A DNA stretch of 62,851 bases. Origin: Pirellulales bacterium. Lineage in GTDB: Bacteria > Planctomycetota > Planctomycetia > Pirellulales > UBA1268. The first letter of the stretch is position 1, and every line of letters begins with the position of its first letter. The position numbers and the translations under genes are program-made. This document shows positions 60,194-62,851 of this stretch, piece by piece. The stretch is from positions 1 through 62,851 of the forward strand of contig JADHNY010000012.1 of NCBI GenBank assembly GCA_016779265.1, written 5' to 3'. The notes beneath the pieces were generated by a model. The model saw only the letters and a list, made by a program, of their open reading frames with translations. It had not been told where the DNA came from and made no database searches.

Positions 60194-62488
60194 TCAGCTG
60201 CTTTCAGAGAGCACGTCGTCAATCTCTTCTAGTAGTGACTGACTGTCGGCATACCGTTCTGCTATTCTTCGTGCCTTTCGCTCTGAACTCCGAGCGTCAG
60301 GAACGCGACCGAGCGAGCGGAAGATCACTGATATCTCAGCCATCGTGAGTGCCGCCTTCCGCATGCGCAGCGGGTCTGTCTCTCCATCGTCGTCCCACCA
60401 GTCGAGCGAGAGCGCTTCGTTAAGGTAACCAACACCCGAAGTTTTATCACCGGCATTTGTGGCAAGTTTTGCCATGCGTGTCAAAAGGCTTGCCAACTCT
60501 TCATCGTCGCGGTCGGAGTCAGCGACCATTACACCCCTCATACGCTCCATGAGTGGCAAGGCACGGTCAGGACGGCCGGAAGACAGGTATACGAGCGCTA
60601 GCGACTTGACTGTCGCGATCGTCACCGGATGCTCTGGGCCAACAGATGCTTCCCAAATTCGCAATGCTTCAGCGAGTACACGTTCGGCGTCTTCATTCCG
60701 CCGCATAGCTCGATAGACACGCGACAGCGGGAGCAGTGTGGCGGCTATCTCAGGATGCTCTTGGTCGAGACTGTCCTTTTCAACATCGACTGCTTTTTCA
60801 TAGGCCGCTGCCGCACGAGACCATTCACCATCCAACTGATACGCATTACCGAAAGCAACATATGTCTGGGCCATAAAGAGGCTTTTAACTCCGAACTGGC
60901 TTTCGCGGAGATCAAGATACCGGGTAACCACATCGGTCTTTTCGATTCCGATCGCCGGATCGTCCGTGCCAACTTTCGAAAGCAAGGCAGATAATCTCGT
61001 CACCAGCCTGACAAGCCTTTCCTCCGTCCGAAAATCCGGCCGCGGAAGACCGCTACCGATTCCATAGTTCACAAGCCGCAACGCGGCACCGACATCCTCT
61101 TCCGCGATTGCACAGTCGGCAACCATGAGCATGATGTCGAGCGTGGTCCAACTTGCGGGGCCATAAAACTGCTCACAGCTCTTCAACGCATCTTCGGCCA
61201 ATGGCCGAGCATCCTCTCGTTCACCACTTGCGATCATCGCTTTCACCAGCCCCACACGACATCTTGCGGTAAGCGGGGTTTCTATACCGCCGGCAAATGT
61301 GTCCACCATTTCAACAGCTTGTTGAGCAGCTACGACCGCGTCTGCGTATTGCCTCAAATCAACAAGTAAGTCCACCGCTGCCAGATACGCCTCGACAAAT
61401 GCCTGTGAAGTACTTTCGTCAGCACCAGAAACTTGGACGCTACGCAGTTCCTCGAGCACCTCTTCGAGATCGGTTCGATCGTCAGTATCCATCGCGTTGC
61501 GGGCAACCTTGACGCGCAGTATTGCAAGACGATCCCTCAGGACCTCTGGGTGCTTCTCATTGCCATACTGATCTTCGTTCAGCCTCATCGCTTGCCGGTA
61601 GCTTGCTGCCGCTGGAGAAAACTGATCAGCGGCCAACTGCATTCCCCCGACCTCTCGAAATCCTTTGGCAACCACCTGAAGCACGCCGTCCTCTTGGCTC
61701 GCCATGAGTCGAGCACACGTCGATGCGAGCAGCTCAATACCCTCCTCGGTTCTTCCTGCGAGGACCATGACCCTCGCGAGTTCGATGATCTGGTTGAGTC
61801 CCTGCGCTGATTCGAGCCCATACTCCTGCTGAACTCGCTCTACTAACTGCTCTCGAGATCGAGCAGCTCCCGCGTAGTTTCCAAGCAGTTCTTGTACAGT
61901 GGCGAGCTCTTCCTGTGCCTCCCATGTTGCTGCATGATTTGGCCCGAGAGACTCCTCAAACAACTCGACTGCCTGCTCAAGCTCGGCATTCGCCCGCATT
62001 GTGTCAGCGTGGGTAGGTCCATAGGCACTTCCATAGAGCAACACCGCCCTGCATATTGAGTCGATGACGTCAACAACTTCACCACGCGACGCATGCGCTT
62101 TGCCTAGCAACAGCAGCGTTGCAGCAAGAGGGCCTTGTTGATCTGTCTGGCCCTGCGAAACCATGCTCTCTCGCAGTGCCGCCACCTTCTCCAGCAGCGG
62201 CTCAGCTTTGTCAAACTGGCCAGTCTCGTAGAGAATCTCACTCGCTAGGTCATACAGCGGCAGGAGATCTGGATGGGTGTCTCCGTGCACCTCTTTCACG
62301 TCCCGTACGGCCTGGCGAAGTTCGTCAAGGGCTTCGTCAGACTTTCCCGCCGCATGAAGAACTTCTGCCTGCTGTATGGATGGCGGCAGCTGTGATAACT
62401 CCTGTCCGCCAGCAACACTCCAAAGCATCGCACTGCACACTCCACATATGCAGGCGACCAGCGACATCCTCGGCAAACTGTTCTTCAT
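60194..62488 (-). CDS. Large secreted TPR protein
   Basis: 764 residues from ATG 62488 (frame open to 62617). A signal peptide MKNSLPRMSLVACICGVCSAMLWSVAGG precedes many TPR repeats of the kinesin-light-chain (TPR_12) style with repeated G.A..EE.LA-type helices, for example QAEVLHAAGKSDEALDELRQAVR, EAQEELATVQELLGNYAGAARSREQLVE and AATLLPLSRVYRAMRRNEDAERVLAEALRIWE. Such arrays serve as protein-binding scaffolds. There is no catalytic domain. It is convergent with the CvpA/TPR genes and may belong to the same functional set, but this is only contextual. Confidence 0.82.
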   Translation of the reverse strand: MKNSLPRMSLVACICGVCSAMLWSVAGGQELSQLPPSIQQAEVLHAAGKSDEALDELRQAVRDVKEVHGDTHPDLLPLYDLASEILYETGQFDKAEPLLEKVAALRESMVSQGQTDQQGPLAATLLLLGKAHASRGEVVDVIDSICRAVLLYGSAYGPTHADTMRANAELEQAVELFEESLGPNHAATWEAQEELATVQELLGNYAGAARSREQLVERVQQEYGLESAQGLNQIIELARVMVLAGRTEEGIELLASTCARLMASQEDGVLQVVAKGFREVGGMQLAADQFSPAAASYRQAMRLNEDQYGNEKHPEVLRDRLAILRVKVARNAMDTDDRTDLEEVLEELRSVQVSGADESTSQAFVEAYLAAVDLLVDLRQYADAVVAAQQAVEMVDTFAGGIETPLTARCRVGLVKAMIASGEREDARPLAEDALKSCEQFYGPASWTTLDIMLMVADCAIAEEDVGAALRLVNYGIGSGLPRPDFRTEERLVRLVTRLSALLSKVGTDDPAIGIEKTDVVTRYLDLRESQFGVKSLFMAQTYVAFGNAYQLDGEWSRAAAAYEKAVDVEKDSLDQEHPEIAATLLPLSRVYRAMRRNEDAERVLAEALRIWEASVGPEHPVTIATVKSLALVYLSSGRPDRALPLMERMRGVMVADSDRDDEELASLLTRMAKLATNAGDKTSGVGYLNEALSLDWWDDDGETDPLRMRKAALTMAEISVIFRSLGRVPDARSSERKARRIAERYADSQSLLEEIDDVLSESS

Positions 62489-62658
62489 GACTCGCCCACT
62501 TCTTTTCAATGAACTCAGTCGCTCCGAGCGACACAGCGAAGACCACAACGACCATCGCCTATTCACGCACGAACCACTCACTTCAGCCTTCCGCTGCATA
62601 CTCATTCGATCATGCAAAGCGAGCGGCCTTACAGCCTCGCCTCACTGACGGCCTCACC

Positions 62659-62851
62659 TCAAAGATCGGTTTGTGAGGCCTTGGCAGGCTGTGCCCAGGG
62701 CAGGCTCTTCGAGCGCGGAATCGGCTCGCCTGACCTGCGACGACGACGCATCACGTTCCCAGCCAACAGTCCCGCCGCTGCGGTAAGAAGCCCCATATAC
62801 GTCGCCGGCTCAGGCACCGGAACGCCAGCCACCATGTTATTGATACTGGCG
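62659..62851 (-). CDS. PEP-CTERM protein, C-terminal part
   Basis: The last 64 codons of a gene that continues beyond the right edge. The tail contains VPVPEPATYMGLL, a hydrophobic stretch (AAAGLLAGNV) and an RRRR cluster: the PEP-CTERM sorting signal recognised by an exosortase. About 20 more residues (ending AKASQTDL) follow the arginines, which is longer than most PEP-CTERM tails. Only the sorting region is visible, so the function of the protein cannot be given. Confidence 0.85.
   Translation of the reverse strand, partial: ASINNMVAGVPVPEPATYMGLLTAAAGLLAGNVMRRRRRSGEPIPRSKSLPWAQPAKASQTDL

Noticed and set aside
1-62851. tRNA genes, rRNA genes, CRISPR arrays, transposases, integrases
   Set aside because: I looked for cloverleaf-like stretches, repeat-spacer arrays and transposase or integrase proteins and found none that I could support.

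Overview
The window comes from a bacterial chromosome that looks like Planctomycetota, probably a Pirellulales-type planctomycete. The evidence is a DUF1559 pseudopilin-like protein with an H-x9-DG tail motif, a PEP-CTERM protein, an EF-G of the GFM2-like (EF-G2) kind, an LptD-like giant outer-membrane protein with no close textbook counterpart, and many long secreted proteins of unknown function. Most of the window is G+C rich; from about 54.1 kb onward the DNA looks visibly less G+C rich (judged by eye, not computed).

Layout. 1-7.9 kb, minus strand: the S10-spc ribosomal protein operon, reading rpsJ-rplC-rplD-rplW-rplB-rpsS-rplV-rpsC-rplP-rpmC-rpsQ-rplN-rplX-rplE-rpsZ-rpsH (rpsH is cut by the window edge). 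An EF-G2-like gene (8.2-10.3 kb) lies directly upstream of rpsJ. 10.4-12.3 kb: CstA-type transporter (plus). 12.4-17.0 kb, minus: argS, then rpmA-obg-coaX-rsfS. 17.1-20.7 kb, minus: a secreted protein of unknown function, an orphan ParA-like ATPase and a small membrane protein. 20.8-22.2 kb, plus: a small unknown gene translationally coupled to aroB. 22.2-23.6 kb: secreted PAP2-like protein (minus), then a 555-base divergent region with repeats. 24.2-29.9 kb, plus: recQ, a phosphodiesterase, and the 5-oxoprolinase genes (fused pxpBC, then pxpA). 29.9-39.4 kb, minus: rlmKL, a calcium P-type ATPase, a Na/Ca-type exchanger and carB. 39.5-43.1 kb, plus: ahpD, fabH, pepF. 43.3-44.9 kb: leucyl aminopeptidase (minus). 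45.1-46.4 kb: ammonium transporter (plus). 46.4-48.8 kb: RND/MMPL exporter (minus). 49.1-52.4 kb: LptD-like protein (plus). 52.4-54.0 kb: NCS2/AzgA-like permease (minus). 54.1-62.5 kb: DUF1559 pseudopilin-like gene (minus), then a plus-strand trio (membrane-anchored GspE/PilB-type ATPase, CvpA-like protein with an EF-hand-like loop, secreted helical-repeat protein), then a large convergent TPR protein. The window ends in the 3' end of a PEP-CTERM gene.

How the parts fit. The first half is mostly housekeeping: translation, ribosome assembly (obg, rsfS), tRNA charging, CoA, shikimate and pyrimidine/arginine synthesis, fatty acid initiation. Local functional pairs are the calcium pump with the exchanger, and PxpBC with PxpA for 5-oxoproline breakdown. 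The best candidate for an undescribed system is the 54-62 kb block, where a GspE-type ATPase carries its own N-terminal membrane hairpin in place of the usual GspE N1 region and is followed by a CvpA-like membrane protein and a secreted repeat protein. A second candidate is a dispersed structured repeat seen at 24.0 and 43.2 kb, whose hairpin arms show a compensatory base change.
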